The position numbers and the translations under genes are program-made. The notes beneath the pieces were generated by a model, which was not told the origin of the DNA, ran no database searches, and saw nothing but the letters and a program-made list of their open reading frames with translations. A stretch of DNA of 64,000 nt, taken from assembly GCA_946186925.1 (NCBI GenBank), contig CAMHPA010000005.1, forward strand, positions 1-64,000, in the 5' to 3' direction. The stretch is from an uncultured Bacteroidota bacterium (GTDB lineage: Bacteria > Bacteroidota > Bacteroidia > Bacteroidales > SZUA-534). Position 1 is the stretch's first letter, and every line of letters starts with the position of its first letter. This document shows, piece by piece, positions 36,040 to 45,485 of the stretch.

Positions 36040-36660
36040 TCACATTTCCAAATGAACAATTTTTTTGGTTTCGAAAAACGGCTCGTCAAAAAAGTCAGAA
36101 ATGTTGAAAATGGTTGTTTTTCGGTTAACGCGTTTCAGTTCATCATTAAAATCACCGCCTTTTAGGTAGAGGATACCGTTGGTAATCATGTTTTTTCCGC
36201 CAGGCGCCACGCATTCCCGCGTCATATTGTAGAATGTGTCGAGACGGGTGACTGCACGGCTCACAACAAAATCGAATTTCTCTGTTACTTGCTCAACTCG
36301 GGTGTGAACGCCTTCAACGTTTTTCAGCCCAAGTGCGTTGGCAACGGCATTCACTACGGTTATTTTTTTGCCGATGCTGTCGACGAGTTTGAAACTGCAG
36401 TCGGGGAACATGATGGCCAGTGGTATGCCCGGGAACCCGCCGCCTGTGCCAACATCTATAATTCGGGTTCCATCAATAAAACTCACCACTTTGGCAATGG
36501 CCAGTGAGTGTAATATGTGGTTAATATACAGGTTATCAATATCTTTACGCGATATGACATTGATTTTGGCATTCCAGTCAATGTATAGCGATTGTAGTTT
36601 ATTGAAACTATCAATCTGATTGCCAGTTAGATTTGGAAAATACTTAAGAATGCAATCCAT
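36040..36660 (-). CDS. rsmG: 16S rRNA (guanine-N7) methyltransferase RsmG
   Basis: This enzyme methylates N7 of G527 in 16S rRNA. The 206-aa length fits. The SAM-binding motif I is IIDVGTGGGFPGIPLA, motif II KLVDSIGKK, and the family-typical FDFVVSRAV follows. It starts 2 bases after the sigma factor stop, so the two are co-transcribed. Confidence 0.95.
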   Translation of the reverse strand: MDCILKYFPNLTGNQIDSFNKLQSLYIDWNAKINVISRKDIDNLYINHILHSLAIAKVVSFIDGTRIIDVGTGGGFPGIPLAIMFPDCSFKLVDSIGKKITVVNAVANALGLKNVEGVHTRVEQVTEKFDFVVSRAVTRLDTFYNMTRECVAPGGKNMITNGILYLKGGDFNDELKRVNRKTTIFNISDFFDEPFFETKKIVHLEM

Positions 36661-36662
36661 GG

Positions 36663-37295
36663 TTAGACTAAATGGTCGCTGCGGTCTTTCAGCATCTCAT
36701 AGAGCATCTCTCGTGCCCTAAACAGCTGCGCCTTGACAGTACCGAGAGGGAATCCAAGTTTTTCGGAAATCTCTTCATACGACAGCTCTTTGAAATAGCG
36801 CATCTCAACCAGTTCGCGGTAGCGTGGTTTGAGGTTGGCTACCACATTTCGCAGCATGGCATGTTTCTGCTGAAGAATTATGTTCTCTTCGGGGTCGGGA
36901 GCGTCATACTTCAGTGCCAATGTGGCTTCTTTTGCGAAAACATCACCCAAACTGTTCTCATCGTCTGATGTCGAAGTGCTAACAATGTCAAGCTGGCGTG
37001 TTTTCTGTCGGCGTAGGAAATCGATACAGTTGTTAGATGCAATTCTGAACAGCCAAGTGCTGAATGCGAATTCTGGAGAATACTGGTCAATATTGCGGAA
37101 TGCTTTGCCAAATGCTTCAATGGTCAGGTCTTCAGCATCAATTTTGCTTTTCACCATCTTGAAGATGGTAAAGTAGATAGAATCCTTATATATGGCGAGC
37201 AATTCAGCAAAAGCTTTCTCGTCGCCTTTTTGGGCACGCTCAACCAGCGCATAATCGCGTTTGGCCTTGTCCGAAAATTCAGGATTCAAGTTCAT
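36663..37295 (-). CDS. ECF-type RNA polymerase sigma factor
   Basis: This 210-aa sigma-70 family factor has region 2 (AFAELLAIYKDSIYFTIFKM, AFSTWLFRIASNNCIDFLRR) and region 4 (LSYEEISEKLGFPLGTVKAQLFRARE). The TSTSDDENSLGDVFAKE stretch between them is longer than in minimal ECF factors. No anti-sigma gene is adjacent. It overlaps the upstream GT2 gene by 4 bases and is followed at 2 bases by rsmG, so its expression is tied to both. Confidence 0.9.
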   Translation of the reverse strand: MNLNPEFSDKAKRDYALVERAQKGDEKAFAELLAIYKDSIYFTIFKMVKSKIDAEDLTIEAFGKAFRNIDQYSPEFAFSTWLFRIASNNCIDFLRRQKTRQLDIVSTSTSDDENSLGDVFAKEATLALKYDAPDPEENIILQQKHAMLRNVVANLKPRYRELVEMRYFKELSYEEISEKLGFPLGTVKAQLFRAREMLYEMLKDRSDHLV

Positions 37296-38419
37296 TGACA
37301 GCGTTTGTCTCTTAAATTCAATATGTTAAATGCCAATTGCAAAATAGGCAAAGTGATGTCAAATATAGGAATTAAAAATAAAAATCCACGCTCTCTAAAT
37401 TTTCGCATGTTTAATTTGTATACAATCAATTGGATCAGCAGTCGGAATCCATATGCTGCAGCTGCTTCAATGTATAGTTCGAACTTGCAGATTGCCAGTA
37501 TCATAACTGCGTAGAACAGCAGCCGGCTCAGCAGTTCGTAGCTCAAAATAATTTTTGTTCCCAGCCGGTAGTATGTCCATGTTGAAAGGTGGCGTTTTTT
37601 CTGACTTACCCATTGTGCGAAGCTTTCACAGGGGACTGACAATGTTCGGCTCTCATTTGATGTGGCGATTCGTGTGTTGCGTTTTGTAGCGCGCTCATTC
37701 ACAAACAAGTCATCGTCGCCCGACATCAGGTAGTAGTGCGACTGAAAGCCGTTTTTCTCGAAGAACACGCTGCGGGTGTATGACATGTTACGCCCCACAC
37801 CCATATAGGGGTGACCGGCTTTTGCCCAACCCATATACTGCATGGCAATAGTCAGGGTGTCGAAACGTATAATCTTGTTGAGCAGTCCTTTGCGCGGTTC
37901 GTAGCCACCGTAGCCAAGAACTATCTGAGTGTTGTCGGTGTAGCAGGCCATAATATTGGTGAGCCATTGGTCGCTCACGGGGTAGCAGTCGGCGTCGGTC
38001 AGCACAACATGCTCGTTTTTTGCCGATTTCAAGCCAACAGTGACGGCTAGTTTCTTGCCATGCGAGAATTTGCGGTCAATCTCGATGCTTGTGTGGCGCA
38101 GGTTCTTGTAGGTGAGTTCCATTTCCGCCAGAATCATCAGCGTGTCGTCTTCCGAGCAGTCATTCACCACAATAACTTCAAAATCGGGGTAGTCCTGTGT
38201 CAGGATTTTCGGAAGAAACTGTTTAAGATTCTCGCCTTCGTTGCGGGCGCAGATGATGACTGACACCGTTGGCAGATTGTCGCCCGGTTGCGGCTGTTTG
38301 TTGCAGACAGGTCGCAGCCCGACGCTTAAATAGTACACCACCTGAATCAGTAGCGCGAAAGCAAACACCAATAGCACAATCAGTTGCCATTGGTCAAGCG
38401 AGTTAAGATATTGTTCCAC
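37292..38419 (-). CDS. Membrane glycosyltransferase, GT2 family
   Basis: This 375-aa enzyme has an N-terminal TM helix (LIVLLVFAFALLIQVVYYL), a GT-A domain and a C-terminal membrane part. The nucleotide-sugar site shows VSVIICARNEGENL, VVNDCSEDDT and the DxD-like LTDADCYPVS. SGDDDLFVNERA and QWVSQKKRHLST correspond to the acceptor Asp and a variant of the QxxRW motif of processive GT2 enzymes. Product unknown. The stop overlaps the sigma factor start (ATGA). Confidence 0.88.
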   Translation of the reverse strand: MEQYLNSLDQWQLIVLLVFAFALLIQVVYYLSVGLRPVCNKQPQPGDNLPTVSVIICARNEGENLKQFLPKILTQDYPDFEVIVVNDCSEDDTLMILAEMELTYKNLRHTSIEIDRKFSHGKKLAVTVGLKSAKNEHVVLTDADCYPVSDQWLTNIMACYTDNTQIVLGYGGYEPRKGLLNKIIRFDTLTIAMQYMGWAKAGHPYMGVGRNMSYTRSVFFEKNGFQSHYYLMSGDDDLFVNERATKRNTRIATSNESRTLSVPCESFAQWVSQKKRHLSTWTYYRLGTKIILSYELLSRLLFYAVMILAICKFELYIEAAAAYGFRLLIQLIVYKLNMRKFRERGFLFLIPIFDITLPILQLAFNILNLRDKRCQ

Positions 38420-38566
38420 TTTTGTGCAGATTAACTGATTGCAATATCATGCGAAACTCAAAAAAAAGTTTTTCTGATTTCTCAATTTTATTGACACAGC
38501 ATGGTTAATATGTGTCGCGGCTTCCGGTTTGCCGGAAATTGGCCATGTGAGACTATAAATCAAACT

Positions 38567-41005
38567 TTATTGTTTTGCGCCTGTGCAGTATTTGCAGTAG
38601 TCCGATTTGACATTCTCATTCTCGAACACGCGAAGTGAGAATCCTTCGCCCTTGCCGCTCAACAGTTTGCAGTAGGTCTCGGGTTCAATCTGCTGAATGC
38701 GTGACATGGCTGTATCGAAGGCCGCTGTGTGCATCAGATTCTCAAAAAGCGAGCAGAGCGACACGTATGTGAGCAGAATCTGCATATTGGTGGTGCTGCC
38801 AACCCATGGTTCCAATGTCTTGATTGTCAGCATGTAGTCTTTGTTGTCGAGAAACAGTTCCGCCAGTTTCAGGCTGTTGTCCATCGACTCAGTTTTCACA
38901 TCAACAATCTTCTTTATGCGGTCGACGCAGGCGGTTTTCACCGAGCGCACGTGCGTAATCGAGTCCACTTCGCTGATGGTTTTGAGTTGTAGGCGAAGGT
39001 TCAGCTTGTCGATGGTTTCCTTCTTCAGTGTTGTTGAGTAAAGTCTGTCGATGCCCGATTGCAGGCGGCTGCCGATGTCTTTGAACAGTCCGTCGGGGTA
39101 GGTGATTTGTATCAGCAAGTCGTTGAAGGCGATGTACTCGTTGTAGGGGCTCATTTCGGCCAAAGCGCTGATTTTCTCTTTCAGCTCGGCATCCTTCACC
39201 TGTCCCAGCCTGTGGCGCAGCCAAAGGTCGTTCATGGCCAGGCCGGCAAATTCGGGTGTCGCAGGAATCCGCATCTCATCGAGTGCGTCGGGGGTGTAAT
39301 CGCCGGTCAGAATGCGCTTCATAACCAGTTTTTGTATCGACAGTGCCAGCACGCGGTCCGACGAGTCGCACGCTTCGCTGAACTTGCGCAGTACGAACGG
39401 ACGCTCGTTCTTGCCTGTCACATCGTACACAATGCGCATGCTGATGCGGGCGTAGCGGTGTTTCTGCAGAATGGGTTCAAGCTCTTTGGCCAGATTTTTC
39501 TTTAGAATGGTGTCCTGCACCTGTTCAATATTGAGTCGTGCCAGATTGCTGTATTTTGTTGAGCGGATGTCAGTTGCAAAGTCGTCCCAGTTGTAGTCGG
39601 TTATAATTTCGGTTGTGGTTGAGTCCATCTGCCGTTTTTCGAGCGCGCGGACAATGCTTTCGGCGCGGCGGCGCTGCAGGTTGCGGTTCACCGAGTCGCT
39701 GCCTTCAACCGACGAGTAGGCCGTGATACTCATGTTCAGGATTTTAAAGTCGCGTTGCTCGAGTGCTTCCAGAAACGGTTCAATGTCCGCTTCGTTGTAG
39801 TCGGCCTTGTTGCCTTTGAACGGAATCACAAACTCAAGGTCGGCGCTGTCGGGCACGGGTTTGTAGCCGCCGAATCGCGAGTTGATTGAGATGGTGTCGG
39901 CCAGCAGTTTCACGTTGTTTTTGTAAGTGCCTTTAATCGGGTAGATGAACGATTTCGGCACACTTGTGCATACTGCGCCATCCTGCACAATGAGCAGGTT
40001 TATCTCGCTGTTGGCCAAATCCACTTCAGGCGGCAAATCGGCAACTTTCGTCTTGATGGCTTTGGGCCGGCCTTCTTTGGCTGCCAGATTCTTCTTGAAA
40101 AGTTTTTTTGCTTTCACCGGCTTGGTCAGCACGCCGCGGTTGAAACGGTTGTAATCCAGAATGTTGCGTTCGAGACTGCAGTCGTATTGTTCTTTTTGCA
40201 GAATGTCGAGAGCCAGCGCGTCGGTGTTGTTGCGCAGCAGCTTTTGCAGCGGCTTGGCGTTTTCCATATCGATGTAAACCTGTCTGTCTTCAATCACAAG
40301 CGCGTCGCGGAACTCATGCAGGTTGGTCATGCGGTTCACGCGCTTGCACACTTCGGGGTCGTAGACGTCGAGCCCCATGTTTTTCTCGGTGTACGGCACT
40401 TTCAGTTGGCTGCGGTTGCGCATTCCTTCGTTGAACGAACGGAAATTGCCAAGAACAACACTTACAAATACACGTTTACCATCGGCGTCGATATGTGATG
40501 AAACACCTATATATCTGTATTTTGTGCTTTCAAAGAGTGCGGCAATTTTACTATTCGACATCCATCGGAAAACCAGTTCCTCAGCCATCTGGTAATACGA
40601 TAGTTCCAGTTTGCCCTTAACTACATTGATTTTGGCCGTTATCTCATCAGCTTCGCTTGAACCTCCAAAGGCCTGCATACGTTCGCCCACAGGTAGTTTC
40701 AACTTCGCATTAGGGTCATCCTTTGCCATCAGGGCCATGTATTCTGATTGTTCGTTGGCCACGGCAAACATGAGCTGCCGGAAATGTAAAGGCTCGCAGT
40801 CGCGCTCATATAGAATGTAGTTTATTTGGTCGATGATGATGCTATCGAGCAGTTTTGGGTAGAAATCATCGGGGTCGATCGGTGTGATTGCCGCTATCGG
40901 CTCACCTTCAATATGATAGATTTTGCGAGCCACATTCTGCTGTGCCGTTACAATCAGTGAGCCGGCAAGAATAATCAGTAGGGCGAGTGCTATCTTTTTA
41001 GCCAT
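38567..41005 (-). CDS. Secreted protein with CAP-like N-terminus and OmpA-like central domain
   Basis: The 812-aa protein has a signal peptide (IALALLIILAGSLIVTAQQ). Residues about 45-190 resemble a CAP/SCP domain (LLDSIIIDQINYILYERDC, AEELVFRWMSNSKIAALF). A central region at about 400-520 looks like an OmpA-type domain (LEFVIPFKGNKADYNEAD, then ITAYSSVEGSDSVN, NLQRRRAESIVRALE). The C-terminal 280 residues are helical, possibly TPR-like. I do not recognise the whole architecture. The OmpA-like part suggests attachment to peptidoglycan or the outer membrane. It stands alone between the GT2 operon and the small ORF at 41070. Confidence 0.6.
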   Translation of the reverse strand: MAKKIALALLIILAGSLIVTAQQNVARKIYHIEGEPIAAITPIDPDDFYPKLLDSIIIDQINYILYERDCEPLHFRQLMFAVANEQSEYMALMAKDDPNAKLKLPVGERMQAFGGSSEADEITAKINVVKGKLELSYYQMAEELVFRWMSNSKIAALFESTKYRYIGVSSHIDADGKRVFVSVVLGNFRSFNEGMRNRSQLKVPYTEKNMGLDVYDPEVCKRVNRMTNLHEFRDALVIEDRQVYIDMENAKPLQKLLRNNTDALALDILQKEQYDCSLERNILDYNRFNRGVLTKPVKAKKLFKKNLAAKEGRPKAIKTKVADLPPEVDLANSEINLLIVQDGAVCTSVPKSFIYPIKGTYKNNVKLLADTISINSRFGGYKPVPDSADLEFVIPFKGNKADYNEADIEPFLEALEQRDFKILNMSITAYSSVEGSDSVNRNLQRRRAESIVRALEKRQMDSTTTEIITDYNWDDFATDIRSTKYSNLARLNIEQVQDTILKKNLAKELEPILQKHRYARISMRIVYDVTGKNERPFVLRKFSEACDSSDRVLALSIQKLVMKRILTGDYTPDALDEMRIPATPEFAGLAMNDLWLRHRLGQVKDAELKEKISALAEMSPYNEYIAFNDLLIQITYPDGLFKDIGSRLQSGIDRLYSTTLKKETIDKLNLRLQLKTISEVDSITHVRSVKTACVDRIKKIVDVKTESMDNSLKLAELFLDNKDYMLTIKTLEPWVGSTTNMQILLTYVSLCSLFENLMHTAAFDTAMSRIQQIEPETYCKLLSGKGEGFSLRVFENENVKSDYCKYCTGAKQ

Positions 41006-41069
41006 CAGTTTCCTTTTTCTAAAAAACTCGCAAATCTACAAATTATTGTTAGTCTGCCTATAGCGATTT

Positions 41070-41297
41070 TCATTTTTGCATATTGGGGTCGGTGGCGCAG
41101 ATGGCCGCCAGCCGTTCCACAAATTTCCGTTCCGACGGATGTTTCTCGTACATGTAGAGCAGCATTTCGTCTTGCGCTTCACGCGATTGCCTGAGAATGG
41201 ACAGCGCCGTGGTTATCAGGCCCTGACTATAGCGCAGCCGCTGCATTTGGTCGAGCAGCGATAACTCTTTGGGCGATAGCGGGTTGCGGTTTTGCAT
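41070..41297 (-). CDS. Small helical protein of unknown function
   Basis: This 75-aa protein starts at MQNRNPLSPKELSLL, 13 bases after the DUF456 gene stop. The ORF-track start would overlap that gene. It is predicted all-helical (LLDQMQRLRYSQGLITTAL, EMLLYMYEKHPSERKFVERL) with no signal peptide or Cys. It probably shares the transcript of the DUF456 gene. Not recognised. Confidence 0.55.
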   Translation of the reverse strand: MQNRNPLSPKELSLLDQMQRLRYSQGLITTALSILRQSREAQDEMLLYMYEKHPSERKFVERLAAICATDPNMQK

Positions 41298-41310
41298 TGG
41301 TTGCGGACGG

Positions 41311-41793
41311 CTAAATGTTTGCAAGAAACTCTTTTATAAAATAATAAATCATCGCGCTCGACAGAATGAGTTTCAAAACCAGTCCGGTCATGATTCCGAC
41401 AAACGACCCCAAAGCGGCGTACAGAGAGCGGTCAGTATCATTGTTGCCGGTGTACTCGCCAATGAAAGCGCCAATGAGCGGGCAGAACACAATTCCGGGC
41501 AAACCGAAAAACATCCCCACAAAAACACCGATTGTGGCGCCCCAGGTTCCGCGCTTGGTGCCGCCGAACTTTTTTGTGCCCCACGCTGGTACAATGTAGT
41601 CGAGCACCACGGCGGCCACAGCCAGCACGGCCATGGTAACCATAAACGCGGTGCTGAAATTGCCCCATCGTGTGAATTGCAGCATCAGCAGCGACAGAAA
41701 ACTCAATGGCGGTCCTGGAATGACCGGCACAAAACAGCCGAAAAATCCCGCCAAAGCCAGAAAAACGCCGAGTGTCAGAAGAATGTAATCCAT
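41311..41793 (-). CDS. DUF456 membrane protein
   Basis: This 160-aa hydrophobic protein has the family layout: a start helix (MDYILLTLGVFLALAGFFG), the conserved VPVIPGPPLSFLSLL block, and Gly-rich TM helices (GVFVGMFFGLPGIVFCPLIGAFIGEY). The function of DUF456 is not known. The start at 41793 is chosen because the preceding 14 codons of the ORF-track version are polar and untypical. Confidence 0.85.
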   Translation of the reverse strand: MDYILLTLGVFLALAGFFGCFVPVIPGPPLSFLSLLMLQFTRWGNFSTAFMVTMAVLAVAAVVLDYIVPAWGTKKFGGTKRGTWGATIGVFVGMFFGLPGIVFCPLIGAFIGEYTGNNDTDRSLYAALGSFVGIMTGLVLKLILSSAMIYYFIKEFLANI

Positions 41794-41863
41794 AACTTTG
41801 TAAATATAGTGTTTACATATGTTTGATTTGCACAATTAGTATAGTTTGGCAATGATGCGTCGG

Positions 41864-44368
41864 CTACTTTCCCTTCATCTCAACCACCTGTCCCTTAACC
41901 GTTTCCACATCATACTCAAAGTATTTTCCAAACTCGGGCTGACCGATGCTTGCCTTTTCCGACACAATCGGCTCTTTCACATCAGCCGACACAAGCAGAG
42001 CGTTCGGGCAAGTGCCTTCGGCGGGTTTTAGGCCAGCGCCTTCGAGTTCAACGGCCGAGCGGATTCGCAGTGTTCCGCCGATGGTCGATGTGATTTTTGC
42101 CGACGCCAGTTTGCCGCCATTCCAATCCATATCAACCACAAATCCGCCGCGGGCGCACAAGCCGCTCACACTGCCGTCGGCCCAAACGTCGGGCAGGGCA
42201 GGCAGAAGATGCACGGCGCCATCGTGGCTCTGCAGCAGCATTTCGGCCACGCCAGCGCAGAATCCGAAGTTGCCGTCAATTTGGAAAGGCGGATGCGCGT
42301 CGAACAGATTGGCATAGGTGCGTCCGTTGCCGCGTGCCATCCACGGGTTTCCGCCCGACGGCAGCAGATTGAGCATATTGCAGATAATCCGATAAGCGTG
42401 ATTGCCGTCGAGCAGACGCGCCCAAAGGTTGATTTTCCAGCCGATAGACCAGCCAGTGGCCATATCGCCACGCTGCGTGAGCGTGTTTTTGGCGGCCTCA
42501 AACAGTTGCGGTTGCTTGAATGGCGAAATCTGATTCGACGGATACAGCCCGTACAGATGCGACACGTGGCGGTGTTGGTCGGTCGGGTCGTCGGCGTCAA
42601 CAAGCCACTCTTGCAGTTGGTTGTGCTGCCCAATCGCCATTGGCGCGATGCGGCCGAGAACGGTCTGCGCCGAATCGCGGAAAGCGGCATCAACACCGAG
42701 CACCGCCGAAGCCGCAATTGCCTGATTCAGAACATCAAAAACAATTTGATTGTCCATCGTGCAGCCCGCCGTCATCGACGAGCCGTCGTTGGTGTAGCCG
42801 TGTTCGGGCGATGTCGAAGGCGTGGTCACCAGATAGCCCAGCGTGGGGTGCTCAACCATCGCCGTCATATAGAATCGGGCGCTCTCTTTCAATATGTTAT
42901 AGTTGTCGGCAAGGAATTTTCGGTCGCCAGTGAACAGATAATGCTGCCAGATGTGCGTTGTGAGCCAGCCGCCGCCGTTGGGCCACATTCCCCAGTAGGC
43001 GCCGTCAATCGGGCCCGTCACACGCCATATGTCGGTGTTGTGGTGAGCCACCCAGCCGTCGGCGTTGTACATCTGCCGAGCCGTGGCGCGGCCAGTCTGC
43101 GCAAGGTCGCCAATGAGCGAGAACAGCGGCTGATGGCATTCGCTCAAGTTGGTCACTTCGGCAGGCCAGTAGTTCATTTCAGCGTTGATGTTTATGGTGT
43201 ATTTGCTGTCCCACGGCGCGTCGACCATATTGTTCCAGATGCCCTGCAGGTTGGCCGCCTGCCCGCCAGGCTGCGACGACGAGATGAGCAGATAGCGCCC
43301 GTATTGGAACATCAGCGCCACCATTGCTTGGTCGTTGCCCTTGTTGAAGGCTTCCAACCGACGGTCGGTCTCAATGGCCGAACTGTCCGATTTTGGCAAC
43401 TCAAGCCGCACGCGGTCAAATTGCTTTTTGTATGCTGATATATGATTGGCTAACAGTTGCTTATAATCTTTCTCAACGGCTTTCGCCAATGCCGATTCAG
43501 CCGCTTCTTCGGCATTTCCGCTCACATCGTTGTAGTTCACAAAATTGGTTGCCGATGCAATGTAGATGGTTGCCGACGATGCGCCGCGCACCATCAGTTT
43601 GTTCTCGCCAGCCAGATTGGTACCGTCGCTTTTCACTGTAACTGCCAGATATGCACCCAGTTTGGCATCAACGCCTTCCTGCGATTTTCCGTCAATCTTG
43701 ACAATCATTTTCACATCTTCGGCGCTTTTGAAGCCACCAGTGCCAACAATTGTTGTCTTATTGTCCTTCACATCGATGGTGTTCGGCAGCGGGCAGTTGT
43801 GACTGATGTCGAAATTCAGCGCCTTCCGTTGGTCCGAGTCAATGCGCACAACTATCACATTATCAGTCAGTGAAGCGAAAGCCGTGCGCGTGATGTTGGC
43901 GCCATTGGCCGCAAAACGCGTGGTGGCTGTGGCATTGCTGATATTCAAGTCGCGATAGTAGTTGCTAACATCTTGAATATCTGATATATCGATAAACAAA
44001 CTGCCCAGCGTTAGATAGCCCATACCGTTCTGTCCTGTAAAGAAATTCTGATTCACAACATCTTGTGCTTCAGCAAATTTGCCGTCAAAAATCAGTTTCC
44101 TGACCTTTGGCAGAGCCGCGTTGGCCTTTTCAGGGATATTGTTGTGCGGACCGCCAGCCCAGAACGTCTCGTCGTTGAGTTGGATTTCCTCGTGTCCCGT
44201 GCCGCCGAAAATCATTCCGCCCAAATGCGAGTTTCCGATGGGCAGCGCCTCGGTCCAGGCCTTTGCAGGCTGCGAGTACCACAACTTAAGTTCTTCATTG
44301 TCAGCCTTGTTGCCGCACGAGCAGACAACCGCGCCAACCATTAACGCTAATGCAATTTGTTTCTTCAT
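41864..44368 (-). CDS. GH95 alpha-L-fucosidase / alpha-L-galactosidase lipoprotein
   Basis: This 834-aa exo-glycosidase (lipobox VVCSCGNK) is predicted to remove terminal alpha-L-fucose or L-galactose, as on xyloglucan. The N-terminal beta-domain begins [23 protein letters not shown]. The (alpha/alpha)6 barrel carries the inverting-enzyme motifs [12 protein letters not shown] (Asn pair), [10 protein letters not shown] (Glu acid) and [11 protein letters not shown] (Asp). Sequence alone does not separate fucosidase from galactosidase activity. It is the last gene of the GH block reading leftward. An AAAAGTA-N5-TACTTTT dyad precedes it. Confidence 0.92.
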   Translation of the reverse strand: MKKQIALALMVGAVVCSCGNKADNEELKLWYSQPAKAWTEALPIGNSHLGGMIFGGTGHEEIQLNDETFWAGGPHNNIPEKANAALPKVRKLIFDGKFAEAQDVVNQNFFTGQNGMGYLTLGSLFIDISDIQDVSNYYRDLNISNATATTRFAANGANITRTAFASLTDNVIVVRIDSDQRKALNFDISHNCPLPNTIDVKDNKTTIVGTGGFKSAEDVKMIVKIDGKSQEGVDAKLGAYLAVTVKSDGTNLAGENKLMVRGASSATIYIASATNFVNYNDVSGNAEEAAESALAKAVEKDYKQLLANHISAYKKQFDRVRLELPKSDSSAIETDRRLEAFNKGNDQAMVALMFQYGRYLLISSSQPGGQAANLQGIWNNMVDAPWDSKYTININAEMNYWPAEVTNLSECHQPLFSLIGDLAQTGRATARQMYNADGWVAHHNTDIWRVTGPIDGAYWGMWPNGGGWLTTHIWQHYLFTGDRKFLADNYNILKESARFYMTAMVEHPTLGYLVTTPSTSPEHGYTNDGSSMTAGCTMDNQIVFDVLNQAIAASAVLGVDAAFRDSAQTVLGRIAPMAIGQHNQLQEWLVDADDPTDQHRHVSHLYGLYPSNQISPFKQPQLFEAAKNTLTQRGDMATGWSIGWKINLWARLLDGNHAYRIICNMLNLLPSGGNPWMARGNGRTYANLFDAHPPFQIDGNFGFCAGVAEMLLQSHDGAVHLLPALPDVWADGSVSGLCARGGFVVDMDWNGGKLASAKITSTIGGTLRIRSAVELEGAGLKPAEGTCPNALLVSADVKEPIVSEKASIGQPEFGKYFEYDVETVKGQVVEMKGK

Positions 44369-44389
44369 ACAGAGTGTGTTTTGTTTTCG

Positions 44390-44419
44390 TAAATATATCT
44401 AAAAGTATTTTGTACTTTT
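44390..44419 (-). promoter_or_regulatory. GH95 promoter region with dyad AAAAGTA-N5-TACTTTT
   Basis: On the minus strand TATATTTA (44390-44397) is a near -7 box 22 bases before the ATG. The perfect inverted repeat TAAAAGTA-TTTTG-TACTTTTA (8-bp arms, 44400-44420) sits just upstream. The same AAAAGTA-N5-TACTTTT dyad lies before the GH97 gene at 50478-50496. Confidence 0.5.
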
Positions 44420-44460
44420 ATAAATATGGGGAAAATTTTGTGCGCGCTTTCCGCGAAAGT

Positions 44461-44538
44461 CCCGCCTGCCGCTATCTTACAGCATTGAGCACAGTTTCGG
44501 GCAACGTTCCCAAAAGGGTTATGGCAGAGAGTTTGCGG
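44461..44538. repeat. 78-bp direct repeat, copy A (3' end of rhuM gene)
   Basis: This segment covers the last codons of the RhuM gene and its 3' flank. It matches copy B at 45408-45485 at 70 of 78 positions by hand alignment. The two copies have the same orientation and bracket the rhuM gene. Confidence 0.9.
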
Positions 44539-45311
44539 CCAATGTCTTTAAGCGAGTGGCCGCAGTGGTATAGGTTGTTATCGACAATGAGCCAGCGGTC
44601 GTGCGAAGGGGCGGTCCAAATGTGCGTGTCAATTGGCTCAACGCCAGCGGCAGAGTTGTGGATATTGCGCAGCGCGGTCAGGTCTTTGCCAGAATAAATA
44701 TCGGCGGTAACGCCAGAGCCGCGCACATCGAGCATCTCAAATGTTGCGGCATCAACATACGCATCGATTATGACAACTCGCTGTGTGGCGCTTTTTATGA
44801 GTCGCTCAAGCAGAGCCCGCGCCTCAAAAAACTGCCCGTCGAAAAACACTTGCTCAACGGGCAGAGCGTTGGTTCGCACAAAGAAGTCGATTTTGTTTTC
44901 GGCATCAGTCATACGCTGTTCAAGCCTTTCAAAACGCTGATTAACAGCATATCCTTTTAGCAGATAGTCTTTCAGTACACGATTCGCCCATTGGCGGAAT
45001 TGAGTGGCATTACGGGAACTAATTCTGTAACCAACTGATAGAATAGCGTCTAAATTGTAATGTTGAACATCCCGCTTAACCATACGCGAACCTTCAAGTC
45101 GAACTACCGAGAAAACCTCGGTAGTTGAGTTTTTGTCCAGTTCCTGTTCTTGAAATATGTTCTTCAAATGCAAGCCCACATTATCGGTAGAGCATCCGAA
45201 CAACAATGCTATCTGCTGCTGCGTCAGCCACACCGTTTCCTCGCTTAACCGCACTTCGAGTTTTACGGCTTCGTCGGGTTGGTATAGTATGATTTCGTTT
45301 CTATCTGTCAT
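44472..45311 (-). CDS. RhuM-family protein with PLD-like C-terminal domain
   Basis: This 279-aa protein starts at MTDRNEIILYQ. The N-terminal RhuM domain (about 1-130) contains VWLTQQQIALLFGCSTDNV, a predicted DNA-binding HTH, and HYNLDAILSVGYRI. A short coiled linker (QRFERLEQRM) follows. The C-terminal part (HDRWLIVDNNLYHCGHSLKDIG) resembles one HxKxxxxD-type motif of the phospholipase D superfamily. RhuM proteins are widespread on mobile DNA and some resemble toxin or defence parts; function unknown. It sits between GH95 and GH2 genes, and a remnant of a second copy lies behind it. Confidence 0.82.
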   Translation of the reverse strand: MTDRNEIILYQPDEAVKLEVRLSEETVWLTQQQIALLFGCSTDNVGLHLKNIFQEQELDKNSTTEVFSVVRLEGSRMVKRDVQHYNLDAILSVGYRISSRNATQFRQWANRVLKDYLLKGYAVNQRFERLEQRMTDAENKIDFFVRTNALPVEQVFFDGQFFEARALLERLIKSATQRVVIIDAYVDAATFEMLDVRGSGVTADIYSGKDLTALRNIHNSAAGVEPIDTHIWTAPSHDRWLIVDNNLYHCGHSLKDIGRKLSAITLLGTLPETVLNAVR

Positions 45312-45407
45312 AATGTTTGCTTGGCAAAGTGTTCTTGTACAGAGCAATACAAATGTATAAAAGTCAACTTGAAAAAGAAAACGTTTTTGAATATACCGTT
45401 CAGAAGC

Positions 45408-45485
45408 CCCGCTTGCCGCTATCTTACAGCACAGAGCACCGTTTCGGGCAGCGTTCCCATAAGGGTTATGACTGAGAGTTTGCGG
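45408..45485. repeat. 78-bp direct repeat, copy B
   Basis: The second copy of the rhuM 3' end, about 950 bases from copy A, differs from it by 8 substitutions and no gaps. It ends inside the coding region of the small membrane protein gene. Confidence 0.9.
45419..45485 (-). pseudogene. Remnant of a second rhuM gene (C-terminal 21 codons)
   Basis: The minus strand reads RKLSVITLMGTLPETVLCAV plus R and a stop, closely matching the intact RhuM C-terminus (RKLSAITLLGTLPETVLNAV). No more of the gene is visible upstream; instead the sequence passes into a different ORF. It is best explained as the tail of a duplicated or replaced rhuM copy. Confidence 0.8.

Noticed and set aside
35710-36165. 151-aa plus-strand ORF with poly-Ser
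   Set aside because: The serine run is the reverse strand of the Asp/Glu tail of the small acidic protein and runs into rsmG antisense.
38493-38540. Operator or terminator in the GT2 upstream region
   Set aside because: GACACA/TGTGTC and TTCCGG/CCGGAA inverted repeats exist, but without a T-run, promoter context or second copy they are too weak to call.
42209-43438. 409-aa plus-strand ORF
   Set aside because: Lies entirely antisense to the GH95 gene, whose motifs are intact. The translation is His/Val/Arg-rich shadow sequence without family features.
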